Counted from the stretch's first letter, positions 1 to 8,754 are shown. The stretch is DNA of 64,000 bases from Thermosynechococcus sp. (GCF_025999095.1 NZ_AP024678.1:1457527-1521526), one strand, 5' to 3'. Notes: generated by a model not told the origin, from the sequence alone. Translations and numbers: made by a program.

Positions 1-1506
1 ACGCCTCCCGTTGAAAGCAATAAGGGCTATACCCTTGCCCAAAAAATTGTTGGTCGAGCCTGTGGTCTGCCGGGGGTGCGCCCCGGGACCTACTGCGAAC
101 CGGTGATGACCACAGTGGGCTCGCAGGATACCACCGGCCCCATGACCCGCGATGAACTCAAGGAACTGGCCTGCCTTGGCTTTGGCGCCGACTTAGTATT
201 GCAAAGTTTCTGCCATACGGCGGCCTATCCCAAGCCCGTTGACGTTAAAACCCACAAAGAACTGCCGGACTTTATCACCTCGCGGGGCGGCGTTTCGCTG
301 CGGCCAGGGGATGGCATTATTCACTCGTGGCTCAACCGCATGCTGCTGCCCGATACCGTGGGCACAGGGGGCGATTCCCATACCCGGTTCCCCCTGGGGA
401 TTTCCTTTCCGGCGGGCTCTGGGTTAGTGGCCTTTGCGGCGGCCCTGGGGGTGATGCCCTTGGATATGCCGGAGTCGGTGCTGGTGCGCTTCAAGGGTTC
501 CTTGCAGCCGGGGGTGACCCTGCGGGACATTGTCAATGCCATCCCCTATGTGGCCATTCAGCAGGGCAAGCTCACCGTCGCCAAGGAGAATAAAAAGAAT
601 GTTTTCTCGGGGCGGATTATGGAAATGGAGGGGCTGCCAGACCTGCAACTAGAGCAAGCCTTTGAACTGACCGATGCCACGGCGGAGCGATCGGCGGCCG
701 GCTGCACGATTAAACTGAGCGAAGAGACGGTGGCCACATACCTGCGCTCCAATGTGGTGTTGCTCAAAAACATGGTGGCCCGGGGCTATGGCGATGCGCG
801 GACGATCCTACGGCGGGTGAAAAAGATGGAGGCATGGCTGGCCAATCCCCATCTTCTCGCTGCGGATCCCGATGCTGAGTATGCCGATGTAATAGAGGTG
901 GATCTTGATCAGATCAAGGAACCCCTCGTGGCTGCCCCCAACGATCCCGACAATATCAAAACCCTCTCGGAATGTGCCGGCGATCCGGTGCAGGAGGTCT
1001 TTATTGGCTCCTGTATGACCAATATTGGCCACTACCGTGCCGCGGCCAAGGTGCTGGAGGGGGAAGGGGCGGTGCAGGTTCGTCTCTGGATTGCCCCCCC
1101 CACCCGTATGGATGAGCAGCAGTTGCGCGAAGAGGGCTACTACAGTATTTTTGCCGCTGCTGGGGCACGGCTGGAGATGCCGGGGTGTTCTCTGTGTATG
1201 GGTAACCAAGCCCGCGTTGCTGATAACACCACCGTTTTCTCCACCTCCACCCGGAACTTCAATAACCGCATGGGCAAAGGGGCGCGGGTCTATCTGGGAT
1301 CCGCAGAGCTGGCCGCTGTCTGTGCCCTGCTGGGGCGCATTCCTACCCGCGAAGAGTACCTAGACATTGTGACGCGGAAAATTGATCCCTTTGCTGCGGA
1401 GCTCTATCGCTACCTCTACTTTGATCAAATTCCTGAGTACGAAAACCAAGGCCGTCTCATTTCTAAGGAAGAGGAGGCAAAACTACTGGCCAGTATTGGC
1501 GACTAG
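1..1506 (+). CDS. acnB: Aconitate hydratase B, 3' part (5' end outside window)
   Basis: Aconitase B converts citrate to isocitrate through cis-aconitate in the cytoplasmic TCA cycle and may also act on 2-methylisocitrate. Frame 1 is open from base 1, so the gene enters from the left and only the last 501 residues are present, out of about 850-870 usual for AcnB. The three 4Fe-4S ligand cysteines are visible: one in [10 protein letters not shown] (codon at 1012) and two in [11 protein letters not shown] (codons at 1186 and 1195). [18 protein letters not shown] is the conserved substrate-binding stretch. An internal GTG at 76 is not the start, because conserved AcnB sequence runs upstream of it. 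The gene converges on the crcB pair with 8 bases between stops and no clear terminator. Confidence 0.96.
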   Translation, partial: TPPVESNKGYTLAQKIVGRACGLPGVRPGTYCEPVMTTVGSQDTTGPMTRDELKELACLGFGADLVLQSFCHTAAYPKPVDVKTHKELPDFITSRGGVSLRPGDGIIHSWLNRMLLPDTVGTGGDSHTRFPLGISFPAGSGLVAFAAALGVMPLDMPESVLVRFKGSLQPGVTLRDIVNAIPYVAIQQGKLTVAKENKKNVFSGRIMEMEGLPDLQLEQAFELTDATAERSAAGCTIKLSEETVATYLRSNVVLLKNMVARGYGDARTILRRVKKMEAWLANPHLLAADPDAEYADVIEVDLDQIKEPLVAAPNDPDNIKTLSECAGDPVQEVFIGSCMTNIGHYRAAAKVLEGEGAVQVRLWIAPPTRMDEQQLREEGYYSIFAAAGARLEMPGCSLCMGNQARVADNTTVFSTSTRNFNNRMGKGARVYLGSAELAAVCALLGRIPTREEYLDIVTRKIDPFAAELYRYLYFDQIPEYENQGRLISKEEEAKLLASIGD

Positions 1507-1514
1507 CCCTTGAC

Positions 1515-1892
1515 CTACACCCAACGGGAAAAAGCAATTCCGGCTTCCACACAAAGGAACCCGAGGATAGGCGTGCTGAGCCAATAGAGCCACGCAAGCC
1601 GCAGATAGCCTTGGCGGCGCAGGTTGGATACCTCTAGGGTAAACGTGGAAAAGGTGGTCAAAGACCCCAAAAAACCAACGGTGAGGCCATAGCTGAGCCA
1701 CAGCGGTGCTCCCCAACGGCCTACAACATGGCTCAAAAAGCCCATGAGAAACGCACCCATGAGGTTCACACTCAGGGTACCAAAGACGAGGGTACCAAAG
1801 CGGCGATCGCTCCATAGACCGACATAGTACCGTATCAAAGCGCCGGGCACAGCCCCGATGGCGATCGCCAAGAGTCCTTCAGGTGAGATCAT
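1515..1892 (-). CDS. crcB: Fluoride channel FluC/CrcB, copy 1
   Basis: This 125-residue, four-helix membrane protein is of the Fluc (CrcB) family, which forms dual-topology dimeric channels that let fluoride leave the cell. Family marks are GAVPGALIRYYVG near the N-terminus, the polar asparagine in TLSVNLMGAFLMG, and the GFLGSLTTFSTFTLE signature in helix 3. It is the last gene of a minus-strand set: its ATG at 1892 lies inside the 3' end of the second crcB copy (14-base overlap), so the two are probably translationally coupled. Two unequal adjacent copies suggest a heterodimeric channel, as known for paired Fluc genes in some bacteria; that is inference. Confidence 0.9.
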   Translation of the reverse strand: MISPEGLLAIAIGAVPGALIRYYVGLWSDRRFGTLVFGTLSVNLMGAFLMGFLSHVVGRWGAPLWLSYGLTVGFLGSLTTFSTFTLEVSNLRRQGYLRLAWLYWLSTPILGFLCVEAGIAFSRWV

Positions 1893-2310
1893 CGCCCTTC
1901 TCCCAAGAGGCTAAGCCCCACAGCACTAAGCGGCTGCCCAACTCCAAGGCCAGCAATCCCAGCCCCGTACTGCCGAGCCAGTAAAACCCCTCGACCGCCA
2001 TATCCCGGATACCCAAGAGCTTGTCGTTATCCAACTCGTAGGATGAAAAGGTTGTATAGGAGCCAATAAATCCCGTTGTCAATAGCAAGCGCAAATCGGG
2101 GTGCAGGACAAACGTGCCGGCAAAGGCGAGGGGGGCAATTACCCCCAGCAAAAAGCAGCCGGTGACATTCACAATCAAGGTGGCAAAGGGCACATTGCCC
2201 GCAAGATAGGGTTCCAAATAGGCTGCCAGTAAGAAGCGACTCAAGGCACCGGGGATGGCTCCAAGACTGACGGCCAAGGCGGGGCGCAACCGAGGATGAA
2301 TCGGCATCAT
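1879..2310 (-). CDS. crcB: Fluoride channel FluC/CrcB, copy 2
   Basis: Second Fluc/CrcB protein, 143 residues, with four predicted helices. It carries GAIPGALSRFLLA, the asparagine motif LIVNVTGCFLLG and the TTFSSYELDN form of the helix-3 signature. It differs clearly from copy 1, so this is an old paralogue pair and not a recent duplication. The ATG at 2310 overlaps the stop of the upstream antiporter by 4 bases and a second ATG follows directly at 2307. The overlap on both sides implies one transcript: antiporter, copy 2, copy 1. No fluoride riboswitch was recognised upstream of the set. Confidence 0.9.
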   Translation of the reverse strand: MMPIHPRLRPALAVSLGAIPGALSRFLLAAYLEPYLAGNVPFATLIVNVTGCFLLGVIAPLAFAGTFVLHPDLRLLLTTGFIGSYTTFSSYELDNDKLLGIRDMAVEGFYWLGSTGLGLLALELGSRLVLWGLASWEKGDDLT

Positions 2311-3920
2311 GAGCGGGGCTCCTCCACAATCAATACCGGTCGCGTTGAGCTCTCAAGAATACTCTGACACACAGACCCCATGAAGAGGCGCTTGAGACCC
2401 TTTTGACCATGTTTGCCAAGAATGATTTCAGTCACGTTGTACAGGGCGGCGGTACTCAAAATGGCTTCGGTAATGGGGCCAGCAGTCACAATGAAACGAT
2501 AGCGAATATCTGCAAGGGACTGCTTAATTTGCGCTTCGAGTGTGGCCACCGCTTTGGGGTCAGGTACATCCTGCACATGGAGCACAATCACTTGCGCATC
2601 AGTACATCGCGCTAATTCCGCCGTCTTTTGGAGAACATAGGGGGTGACACTGGAGGTATCCACCGGTGCTAAAAGAACAACCCGTGGTTGCAGCAGGACT
2701 TTGGTGGGGTCCACCTCCCCCTTTTGCAGGAGTTTTGGCGCCAACGTGGGAATTGCCCATGCCCCGACGGGAGCCGTAATCAAGATCGCGAGAACTGCGA
2801 TCGCTAGCATCGTTTCAGCCCCAGGCACCCCAGCAGACAAAGGCAGAGCACCAATGGCCGCTTGTACAGTTGCCTTTGCTGAATTCCCCGCCAGCAAAAA
2901 GAGGCGTTCTGAGAGCGTCCAATTACTGCCAAGGGTGGAAAGATACCAACCAATGCCCCGCCCCATCAAGGTACCCCCTGCCAAAATGACTAAACCCACA
3001 CCGAGGGAACGTTGCAACACCCCTAACTGAATACTGGCACCCAACAGCACAAAGAGAAAAATCTCTGCCACCTGCCACAGCGCGTCAAACCCCCCCCGTA
3101 ATTGCCGCCCTAGGGGCGCATCCATCTCAATTAAAAAAAAGCCCGCACTCATGACCGCCAGGTAGCCGGAAAACAGGGGCAGGCGATCGGCCAAGCCCAC
3201 CGCCCCCAAGGCCACTGCCGCTGCCACGAGGGTTGTTTGCACCCGATTTTGACTCCAGTTTTGCTTGACCAACAAAAAGACCAGCGCCCATGCCAAGCCA
3301 TAGCCCACAATCAAGCCACCCCCAATTTCAAGGAGTGCCTGCACACTCACTGCCAAAGCGGGCGGCAAGCCACCTAGGAATCCCCTGCCATGGTCAGCCC
3401 CCATGAGTAAACTGAAAAGCAGCAGCACCACCACATCGGAAATGGCGCTGCCGGAGAGAATGGCATCGCTAATCCCCTTGTCTACGCCCCAGCCCAAACT
3501 TTTTAGCCGTAGCATCCCCGGCACAATGACCGCGGGGGACTCCGGTGCCACGATCGCCCCCAACAATAGCCCCTGTTGCCAATTAAATCCCAGTAAAAGC
3601 ATGGCCATCCCTGCCACAACTGCCATTTCACCCAATGCGGGTAACACACCAAGGCGGAGGGCCACAGTGCCCTGTTCGGCCAATTTCTGGCGATCCAAGC
3701 CCAAGCCCGCCCTCATCAAAATCACCATCACCGCAACGGCACGAAAGGCAGGGGCTGCCCCTAGGACGTCGCTTTGCAACAGATTCAAAGCCGCAGGCCC
3801 GAGGACAATTCCCACAAGAATCATGCCGATCAAGGCGGGTGCCCCCAGGCGCCGCGCCAACTGACCAGCCAAGAATCCCAGCAGGAGGATAAGGGCAAGG
3901 GTTTCTAAAATAGTTGACAT
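2307..3920 (-). CDS. Cation/proton antiporter with C-terminal universal stress domain
   Basis: Inner-membrane CPA-family cation:proton antiporter of 537 residues. About residues 1-400 are a run of 12 or so hydrophobic helices, including GAIVAPESPAVIVPGML and LSGSAISDVVVLLLF, which correspond to the ion-translocating core. From about residue 415 (PRVVLLAPVDTSS onward) comes a UspA-type cytoplasmic domain with an intact nucleotide-binding pattern G-2x-G-9x-GS (GKHGQKGLKRLFMGS). I chose the ATG at 3920, beginning MSTILETLALILLLG, because the 30 residues upstream are polar and not antiporter-like. It is first in a unit with the two crcB genes. Na+ or K+ specificity cannot be read from sequence. 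Confidence 0.88.
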   Translation of the reverse strand: MSTILETLALILLLGFLAGQLARRLGAPALIGMILVGIVLGPAALNLLQSDVLGAAPAFRAVAVMVILMRAGLGLDRQKLAEQGTVALRLGVLPALGEMAVVAGMAMLLLGFNWQQGLLLGAIVAPESPAVIVPGMLRLKSLGWGVDKGISDAILSGSAISDVVVLLLFSLLMGADHGRGFLGGLPPALAVSVQALLEIGGGLIVGYGLAWALVFLLVKQNWSQNRVQTTLVAAAVALGAVGLADRLPLFSGYLAVMSAGFFLIEMDAPLGRQLRGGFDALWQVAEIFLFVLLGASIQLGVLQRSLGVGLVILAGGTLMGRGIGWYLSTLGSNWTLSERLFLLAGNSAKATVQAAIGALPLSAGVPGAETMLAIAVLAILITAPVGAWAIPTLAPKLLQKGEVDPTKVLLQPRVVLLAPVDTSSVTPYVLQKTAELARCTDAQVIVLHVQDVPDPKAVATLEAQIKQSLADIRYRFIVTAGPITEAILSTAALYNVTEIILGKHGQKGLKRLFMGSVCQSILESSTRPVLIVEEPRS

Positions 3921-4059
3921 TGCTGCAAACCTCACTGTGACACTGAACCCTACCCTATCGGACAACCCAATATGATTTTCAGGGCTCAGTGTCCCTAGCG
4001 ATCGCCGCAAATCCCTTATATGCTCTATAGTGCTTGGTTATTGGCGGAGCATCGGCAAG

Positions 4060-4851
4060 ATGACGTATTGCTTGGGAATTCTCACCACGTCGGGTCTAGT
4101 GATGGCAGCAGACTCTCGCACGAATGCCGGGGTAGACTATATTTCCACCTATCAGAAGCTCTTTGATTTTTCAGTGCCGGGGGAGCGGGTGATTGTGATT
4201 TGTACTGCTGGTAACCTTTCCATTACTCAGGAGGTCCTGACACTGATTCGCCGTGATCTCAAGGGGCAGTTGGAGCACAGTCTCAACACGTTGCCCAATA
4301 TGTACGAGGTCGCCCGCTATGTCGGTACCAAGCTGCGGGAGGTCACCGATAGTCATCGTCCTTGGTTAGCTAAGGATAACATTGACTACCAATGCACATT
4401 TCTCGTGGGGGGGCAAATTCGTGGCGAGGAACCCTACCTCTACCTGATCTACAGTCAGGGCAATTTTCTGCAAGCGACGCCCGAAACTCCCTTTCTGCAG
4501 ATTGGTGAAACAAAATATGGCAAGCCGATTTTAGACCGCACGTTGCGCTTTGATACGCCGGTAGATGCGGCAGCAAAATATGCCCTGCTCTCCCTTGATT
4601 CAACGATGAAATCCAATATCTCCGTCGGCCCCCCCCTTGACCTGATCATGTACCGCACCAATAGCTTTGAGATCTGTCACCGCGCCGAATTTGTGTTGGG
4701 TGATCCTTTTTTGGTGAAGGTGCGGCAGTTTTGGGAGGCCTCCTTGCGGCGAGCATTTGAGGAAATGCCCGAGATTGAATGGAACCGCCGCCAGCCTTCT
4801 CCGACTTCCTCAATGGTGCTGCCAGCACCGGAAACCCTTGTTGCAGAATAG
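4060..4851 (+). CDS. Anbu-type proteasome-related peptidase
   Basis: A 263-residue member of the Anbu (ancestral beta subunit, COG3484) branch of the Ntn-hydrolase/proteasome superfamily. Starting at ATG 4060 gives MTYCLGI; removal of Met would expose Thr as nucleophile, and the downstream AADSRTNAG aspartate and the lysine of STYQKLF sit at the spacing of the proteasomal Thr1/Asp17/Lys33 triad. An alternative GTG at 4030 adds 10 residues and would bury the threonine. A GGCGGAG element lies about 10 bases upstream of 4060. Anbu genes often travel with alpha-E, ATP-grasp and transglutaminase genes; none is nearby here. The substrate is unknown. Confidence 0.85.
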   Translation: MTYCLGILTTSGLVMAADSRTNAGVDYISTYQKLFDFSVPGERVIVICTAGNLSITQEVLTLIRRDLKGQLEHSLNTLPNMYEVARYVGTKLREVTDSHRPWLAKDNIDYQCTFLVGGQIRGEEPYLYLIYSQGNFLQATPETPFLQIGETKYGKPILDRTLRFDTPVDAAAKYALLSLDSTMKSNISVGPPLDLIMYRTNSFEICHRAEFVLGDPFLVKVRQFWEASLRRAFEEMPEIEWNRRQPSPTSSMVLPAPETLVAE

Positions 4852-4863
4852 GAAAGACCAACG

Positions 4864-5271
4864 ATGACCTCTCCTTCCTTAGGGCAGCAAGTCGCCGCCC
4901 TGGGCATTGGTTACATTCAGCACCATCTATTCCTCTGTGCCGACCAAACCAAACCCCTGTGTTGTGACAAGGCCGTGGGTTTAGAAGCATGGGAGTATTT
5001 GAAAAAACGCCTCAAGGAATTAGGCTTGGATCAACCGCGCCCCGAGGGCTGTGTTTTTCGCACCAAGGCCAATTGCCTGCGGGTGTGCCAACAGGGGCCG
5101 ATTTTAGTGGTCTATCCCGAGGGTGTGTGGTATCACTCGGCAACGCCGGCAGTTATTGAGCGGGTCATTCAGGAGCATCTGCTGGCGGGGCAGATTGTTC
5201 AGGAGTATCTACTGGCGTCACCACCGCCCGCAAGAGCAGGCGATCGCCCCACCAATAGCCCGCATGGGTAA
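4864..5271 (+). CDS. Thioredoxin-like 2Fe-2S ferredoxin protein
   Basis: 135-residue protein of the thioredoxin-fold 2Fe-2S ferredoxin family (COG3411), a likely soluble electron carrier. Cysteines at 25, 33/34, 71 and 75 ([14 protein letters not shown] and [12 protein letters not shown]) match the family's Cx(7-12)C ... Cx3C cluster pattern. The C-terminal half ([21 protein letters not shown]) is typical. It starts 12 bases after the Anbu-like gene on the same strand, so the two may be cotranscribed. Its last 107 bases overlap, antiparallel, the 3' end of the HTH/GrpE-like gene; its last 20 residues are low in complexity. Confidence 0.85.
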   Translation: MTSPSLGQQVAALGIGYIQHHLFLCADQTKPLCCDKAVGLEAWEYLKKRLKELGLDQPRPEGCVFRTKANCLRVCQQGPILVVYPEGVWYHSATPAVIERVIQEHLLAGQIVQEYLLASPPPARAGDRPTNSPHG

Positions 5272-5734
5272 TGCGCACGGGTGTGCCTGCTGCTAAGGGG
5301 GCGCGATCGCTCTGGTGCTGGTGCGGATCAAAGGGAACACAGGCCCCAACTTCACCAATCAACCTAACCCCCCACTGCTCTAAGAGTTGAAACACCGGCT
5401 GTACCAGGGGCAAAATCCGCTGGGCGGGGGCAGCGGGGTTTTGGCGGGCAGCATAGGCGGCAGTGGGCCAGAAGCGCAGGAACGGTTCAAGGATGTGCAG
5501 GGCTTGCTGTTGCAGGGCTACCTCGGTCGTGGATTCGCCATAGAGCCACTGAAACAACTCCCAGGGAGTGACTCCCAGAACGTGGGCAAGGCGTTCGAGG
5601 GTTTCAAGGCGCAGTCGGTGCAGGTCGCCTACCCAAATGGCATTGGCTTGCTGTCGGCTAAATCCTTGCCGATGCAGTTGACTCTTGCGGGTAATGCCGG
5701 CCCTCGCAAGGCGCTCTTGCAGACGCTGGCTCAT
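5165..5734 (-). CDS. HTH protein with GrpE-like C-terminal domain
   Basis: 189 residues in two parts. Residues about 1-65 form an XRE-like helix-turn-helix ([19 protein letters not shown], then [19 protein letters not shown]). Residues about 105-175 ([45 protein letters not shown]) resemble the C-terminal beta domain of GrpE nucleotide-exchange factors, as seen in a cyanobacterial GrpE-like family. The long N-terminal coiled coil that dimerises true GrpE is absent. Its ATG overlaps the stop of the ABC ATPase gene upstream (ATGA), so it is probably cotranslated with it. Role unknown: regulator, chaperone cofactor, or both. The GrpE match is from motif reading only. Confidence 0.7.
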   Translation of the reverse strand: MSQRLQERLARAGITRKSQLHRQGFSRQQANAIWVGDLHRLRLETLERLAHVLGVTPWELFQWLYGESTTEVALQQQALHILEPFLRFWPTAAYAARQNPAAPAQRILPLVQPVFQLLEQWGVRLIGEVGACVPFDPHQHQSDRAPLAAGTPVRITHAGYWWGDRLLLRAVVTPVDTPEQSAPPADAPE

Positions 5735-6903
5735 GGTTCTAGTCGCTGCCCGGTGCGATCGTCAAAAAAGTGGAGATGCTGTGGATCAGGGCGCAAATAC
5801 AGGCGATCGCCCCGCTGAATGGGCTGCTGCCCCGGCAAGCGCACCCGCAACGTCTCTCCGGTTGCCGTGAGGTGAACCGTCAAGCCCGTTTCATGGCCAA
5901 GGGCTTCTACGAGGTCCACCTGAACTGTCAGTGTATCCTTCTGTTCAGCCGTCGCCAGCAGGAAATGCTCAGGGCGAATCCCCAGCCAGGCCTTGGATGC
6001 CGAGGGTAGGGGCGGGCTCAGGGGCAACTGCCAATCGTGGTACTGAATTTTGCCTTGGCTGAGGGTCACGGCTAAAAAATTCATCGGCGGTGAGCCAATA
6101 AACTCGGCCACAAAGCGATTGGCAGGACGTTGATAGAGCTCTAAGGGTCTGGCGATCTGTTGAATTTGGCCTTGGTGTAGGACCACAATGCGATCGCCCA
6201 TGGTCATCGCTTCCGTTTGATCATGGGTCACATAAATGGTCGTGATGCCCACTTGCCGCTGAAGTTGAACAATTTGGGCGCGGGTCTCAGTGCGCAGCTT
6301 AGCATCTAGGTTAGACAGGGGTTCATCCATCAAAAAGACTTGGGGATTGCGGGCCATCGCTCGTCCGAGGGCGACCCGTTGTTTCTGGCCACCCGAAAGT
6401 TGTTTGGGGTAGCGATCTAGCAAGTGCTCAATTTGCAACATCTCCGCAATCTGCCTCACCCGTTGGTGAATGGCCCGTTCACGGGGAAAAGAAAGTTGCA
6501 TCCCCCTGGGGAGCGATCGCGTCCAGCGGGTTAAGGTGGCTTCAATGGGGGCGGGTAACACCCCCTTCATCTGTGAGTTGCGGCGCAAACCAAAGGCCAA
6601 GTTGTCATAAACGGTGAGATGGGGATAGAGGGCATAGCTTTGAAAAACCATGGCAATGTCTCGCGCTTTGGGGGGTAAACCATTGACCAGGCGATCGCCC
6701 ACCCAAATCCTGCCGGTGGTTGGGTCGTCTAAACCGGCAATGAGCCGCAGCAAAGTACTCTTGCCACACCCCGAAGGCCCCACGAGCACCAAAAACTCGC
6801 CCCCACCGACACTCAGATCAATTCCTTGCAGAACCGTGACATCATGCCGGCGCTGGGGGTCGCGATAGACCTTGGTCAGTTGTTCAAGGCGTACACCGGT
6901 CAC
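5731..6903 (-). CDS. Sugar-type ABC transporter ATPase (UgpC/MalK family)
   Basis: 390-residue ATPase of the CUT1 (MalK/UgpC/GgtA) importers, acting at the inner face of the plasma membrane. Visible motifs in order: Walker A GPSGCGKST, Q-loop MVFQSYALYPHL, signature LSGGQKQRVALGRAM, Walker B VFLMDEPLSNLDA, and the switch histidine in YVTHDQTEAM. After residue 240 the TOBE-like regulatory domain follows (ANRFVAEFIGSPPMNFLAV). About 40 extra residues lie between Q-loop and signature. It starts with GTG at 6903. No permease or binding protein is adjacent; a MalG-like permease sits at 30168..30977. Such ATPases can serve several permeases in cyanobacteria. Confidence 0.92.
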   Translation of the reverse strand: MTGVRLEQLTKVYRDPQRRHDVTVLQGIDLSVGGGEFLVLVGPSGCGKSTLLRLIAGLDDPTTGRIWVGDRLVNGLPPKARDIAMVFQSYALYPHLTVYDNLAFGLRRNSQMKGVLPAPIEATLTRWTRSLPRGMQLSFPRERAIHQRVRQIAEMLQIEHLLDRYPKQLSGGQKQRVALGRAMARNPQVFLMDEPLSNLDAKLRTETRAQIVQLQRQVGITTIYVTHDQTEAMTMGDRIVVLHQGQIQQIARPLELYQRPANRFVAEFIGSPPMNFLAVTLSQGKIQYHDWQLPLSPPLPSASKAWLGIRPEHFLLATAEQKDTLTVQVDLVEALGHETGLTVHLTATGETLRVRLPGQQPIQRGDRLYLRPDPQHLHFFDDRTGQRLEP

Positions 6904-6965
6904 GATCGCTGTCCTAGGGAGCTAATTGGCTAGAATCCCACACTGAAGCCAATCTGACAAGACGC

Positions 6966-7226
6966 CTAGGCAAGGTGCAGCTTCAGTACGGAACGGGGCG
7001 CCCGGCGAACCCGCGCCCGAATCGTGGGCAATCCCAGACGTTGGCAGGCTTCGTAGCGATGACACCCCGAAAAGCCATAGTACTGCCCTTCCACCTCAAG
7101 GACATCAATGGGCTCCTGTTGGCCAATTTCAGCAATGGAGGCCATCAAGGCTTCAACTTTGGCAGGATCCGTTTGCCGAATCAGGGGACGACGAATGGCA
7201 TTGAGGGGCAAATCTAAAATTCGCAT
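6966..7226 (-). CDS. srxA: Sulfiredoxin
   Basis: 86-residue ParB-fold protein with the sulfiredoxin signature GFSGCHRYEA (catalytic Cys about residue 55). Sulfiredoxin uses ATP to reduce overoxidised (sulfinic) 2-Cys peroxiredoxins in the cytoplasm, part of peroxide defence during photosynthesis. ATG at 7226, giving MRILDLPLNAIRRP, is preferred; a TTG at 7238 would add four residues. It stands alone on the minus strand, divergent from the phoX-like gene. The ParB fold alone could suggest a DNA-binding protein, but the FSGCHR active site and short length settle it. Confidence 0.88.
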   Translation of the reverse strand: MRILDLPLNAIRRPLIRQTDPAKVEALMASIAEIGQQEPIDVLEVEGQYYGFSGCHRYEACQRLGLPTIRARVRRAPRSVLKLHLA

Positions 7227-7370
7227 CGGTATACCCAAACTCGTTATGAGTTTATTTTAGCAATCCATCCCCTGCCGGCAACAAAATGCCCTTGAATAAC
7301 TTCCTAACGTTGCAGTAAGACAGTAGGGGTTGGCTTTTAGCCGTTAGTTGTGTCATTTAGGTGGTTTTTG

Positions 7371-8705
7371 ATGGCTTTGCAACGTCGTCGCTTCCTCACC
7401 CTGGCCGCTGCCGGTATGGGGGCAGCTCTGCTACCCCAGGGGCTACAGCTTTTGTATCAACGGGCCGCCCGCGGCCAATCAGTGACAGGTCGGGGCTTTG
7501 GCCCTCTGGTCAAGGATCCCAGGGGCCTGTTGGATTTGCCAGCCGGGTTTCAGTATCGAGTGTTCTCAAAGTTGGGCGATCGCCTCAGTGATGGCACCCC
7601 TGTGCCCGCCTGCCATGATGGCATGGCCGCCTTTGCTGGCCCTGCTGGCACGACCATCCTAATGCGTAACCATGAGATCACTCCTGGACTGCCCCCGGTC
7701 TTTCAGAGGGTAGTAGCCCCCAAGGACAAGATGTACGACCCCCTTGCCCCCGGCGGCACAACCACCCTTGTGGTCAGCAAGGATCGGCGGCTCCTCAGGC
7801 ATTACGTTTCCTTGGCGGGCACCTCCCGCAATTGCGGCGGTGGCAAAACCCTCTGGGGCAGTTGGATTAGCTGTGAGGAAACCACTGCCACCCCTGAGCA
7901 TCCTGCCAACTTTGGGCCCGTGCAAAAACGCCATGGCTATAACTTTGAAGTGCCCATCAGTGCCCAGGGACCAGTGACGCCAGTTCCCCTGCCGGCAATG
8001 GGGCGTTTTCAACACGAGGCGATCGCCATCGATCCGAAAACAAATATCATTTATCAAACGGAGGATCGCGGCGATGGTCTGTTCTATCGCTTTATTCCCA
8101 AAGAGCCCACCAACCTTGCCGCCGGCGGTCAACTGCAAGCCTTGAAAATCAAACGCTATCCGAAAGCCAACACGGGTCAGGGGTTGCCCCTACGCCAGCC
8201 CTTCGAGGTGGAATGGGTGGATATTACGGAACCTGACCCCCCCCAAGATACGGTGCGCTATGAGGGTTATCAGAAAGGGGCAGCCCAATTTGTGCGCGGT
8301 GAAGGCCTCTGCTACCACCAGGGCGAATTCTACTTTACTGCCACCAGCGGCGGTAATAAGCGCCTAGGTCAAATCTGGCGCTATCGCCCCGGCAGCACCT
8401 CAACGGCGGGGGGCACCATCGAGCTATTTGTGGAGTCCCCCGGCAAGGCGGTTCTGGATTACCCCGATAACTTGACAATGGCCCCTTGGGGAGATCTCAT
8501 TTGCTGCGAAGATGGCAACGATTCAGTGAACCGTCTAGTTGGCATCACGCCCACCGGCGAAGTGTACACCCTGGCGCGCAATGCCCTCAACGATCAGGAA
8601 CTAGCAGGGGTTTGCTTTTCCCCCGATGGCCAAACCCTGTTTGTGAATCTTTACCATCCGGGAATGACGTTTGCCATCTGGGGACCTTGGGATCGGCGGG
8701 GCTAA
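7371..8705 (+). CDS. PhoX/DUF839-type phosphatase, Tat-exported
   Basis: 444-residue member of the PhoX (DUF839) family of Ca/Fe-dependent alkaline phosphatases, probably periplasmic and releasing phosphate from organic esters. ATG 7371 follows AGGTGG with 6-base spacing and gives an N-terminus with a twin-arginine signal (QRRRFLTLAAAGMGAALLP). Family marks are GTSRNCGGGKTLWGSW followed by SCEE (iron-site region), RFQHEAIAIDPKTNIIYQTED, and LDYPDNLTMAPWGDLICCEDG. A convincing Pho box was not found upstream. Substrate range is not deducible. A GTG at 7350 in the same frame is less likely as start. Confidence 0.85.
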   Translation: MALQRRRFLTLAAAGMGAALLPQGLQLLYQRAARGQSVTGRGFGPLVKDPRGLLDLPAGFQYRVFSKLGDRLSDGTPVPACHDGMAAFAGPAGTTILMRNHEITPGLPPVFQRVVAPKDKMYDPLAPGGTTTLVVSKDRRLLRHYVSLAGTSRNCGGGKTLWGSWISCEETTATPEHPANFGPVQKRHGYNFEVPISAQGPVTPVPLPAMGRFQHEAIAIDPKTNIIYQTEDRGDGLFYRFIPKEPTNLAAGGQLQALKIKRYPKANTGQGLPLRQPFEVEWVDITEPDPPQDTVRYEGYQKGAAQFVRGEGLCYHQGEFYFTATSGGNKRLGQIWRYRPGSTSTAGGTIELFVESPGKAVLDYPDNLTMAPWGDLICCEDGNDSVNRLVGITPTGEVYTLARNALNDQELAGVCFSPDGQTLFVNLYHPGMTFAIWGPWDRRG

Positions 8706-8717
8706 TGGCCCAACTAA

Positions 8718-8754
8718 AAGGGAGGCAGGCTATCCCTGGCTCCCTTAGTGTTTT
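8718..8754. terminator. Bidirectional hairpin between phoX-like and DUF4278 genes
   Basis: AAGGGAG at 8718 pairs with CTCCCTT ending at 8746; inside, CAGG pairs with CCTG around a 5-base loop, separated by one G-G mismatch. A short T run (TTTT, 8751-8754) follows on the plus strand and AAAA precedes on the left, giving TTTT on the minus strand. It lies between two convergent genes, so it can end both transcripts. Confidence 0.7.

Noticed and set aside
808-1209. 133-codon minus-strand frame inside acnB
   Set aside because: Antisense to conserved aconitase sequence including the Fe-S cysteines; no domain seen.
3921-4010. 30-codon extension of the antiporter gene
   Set aside because: Polar residues preceding a typical hydrophobic start at ATG 3920.
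7239-7370. Possible Pho box before the PhoX-like gene
   Set aside because: Only loose CTTAA/CTTCCTAA matches with wrong spacing; not enough to call.
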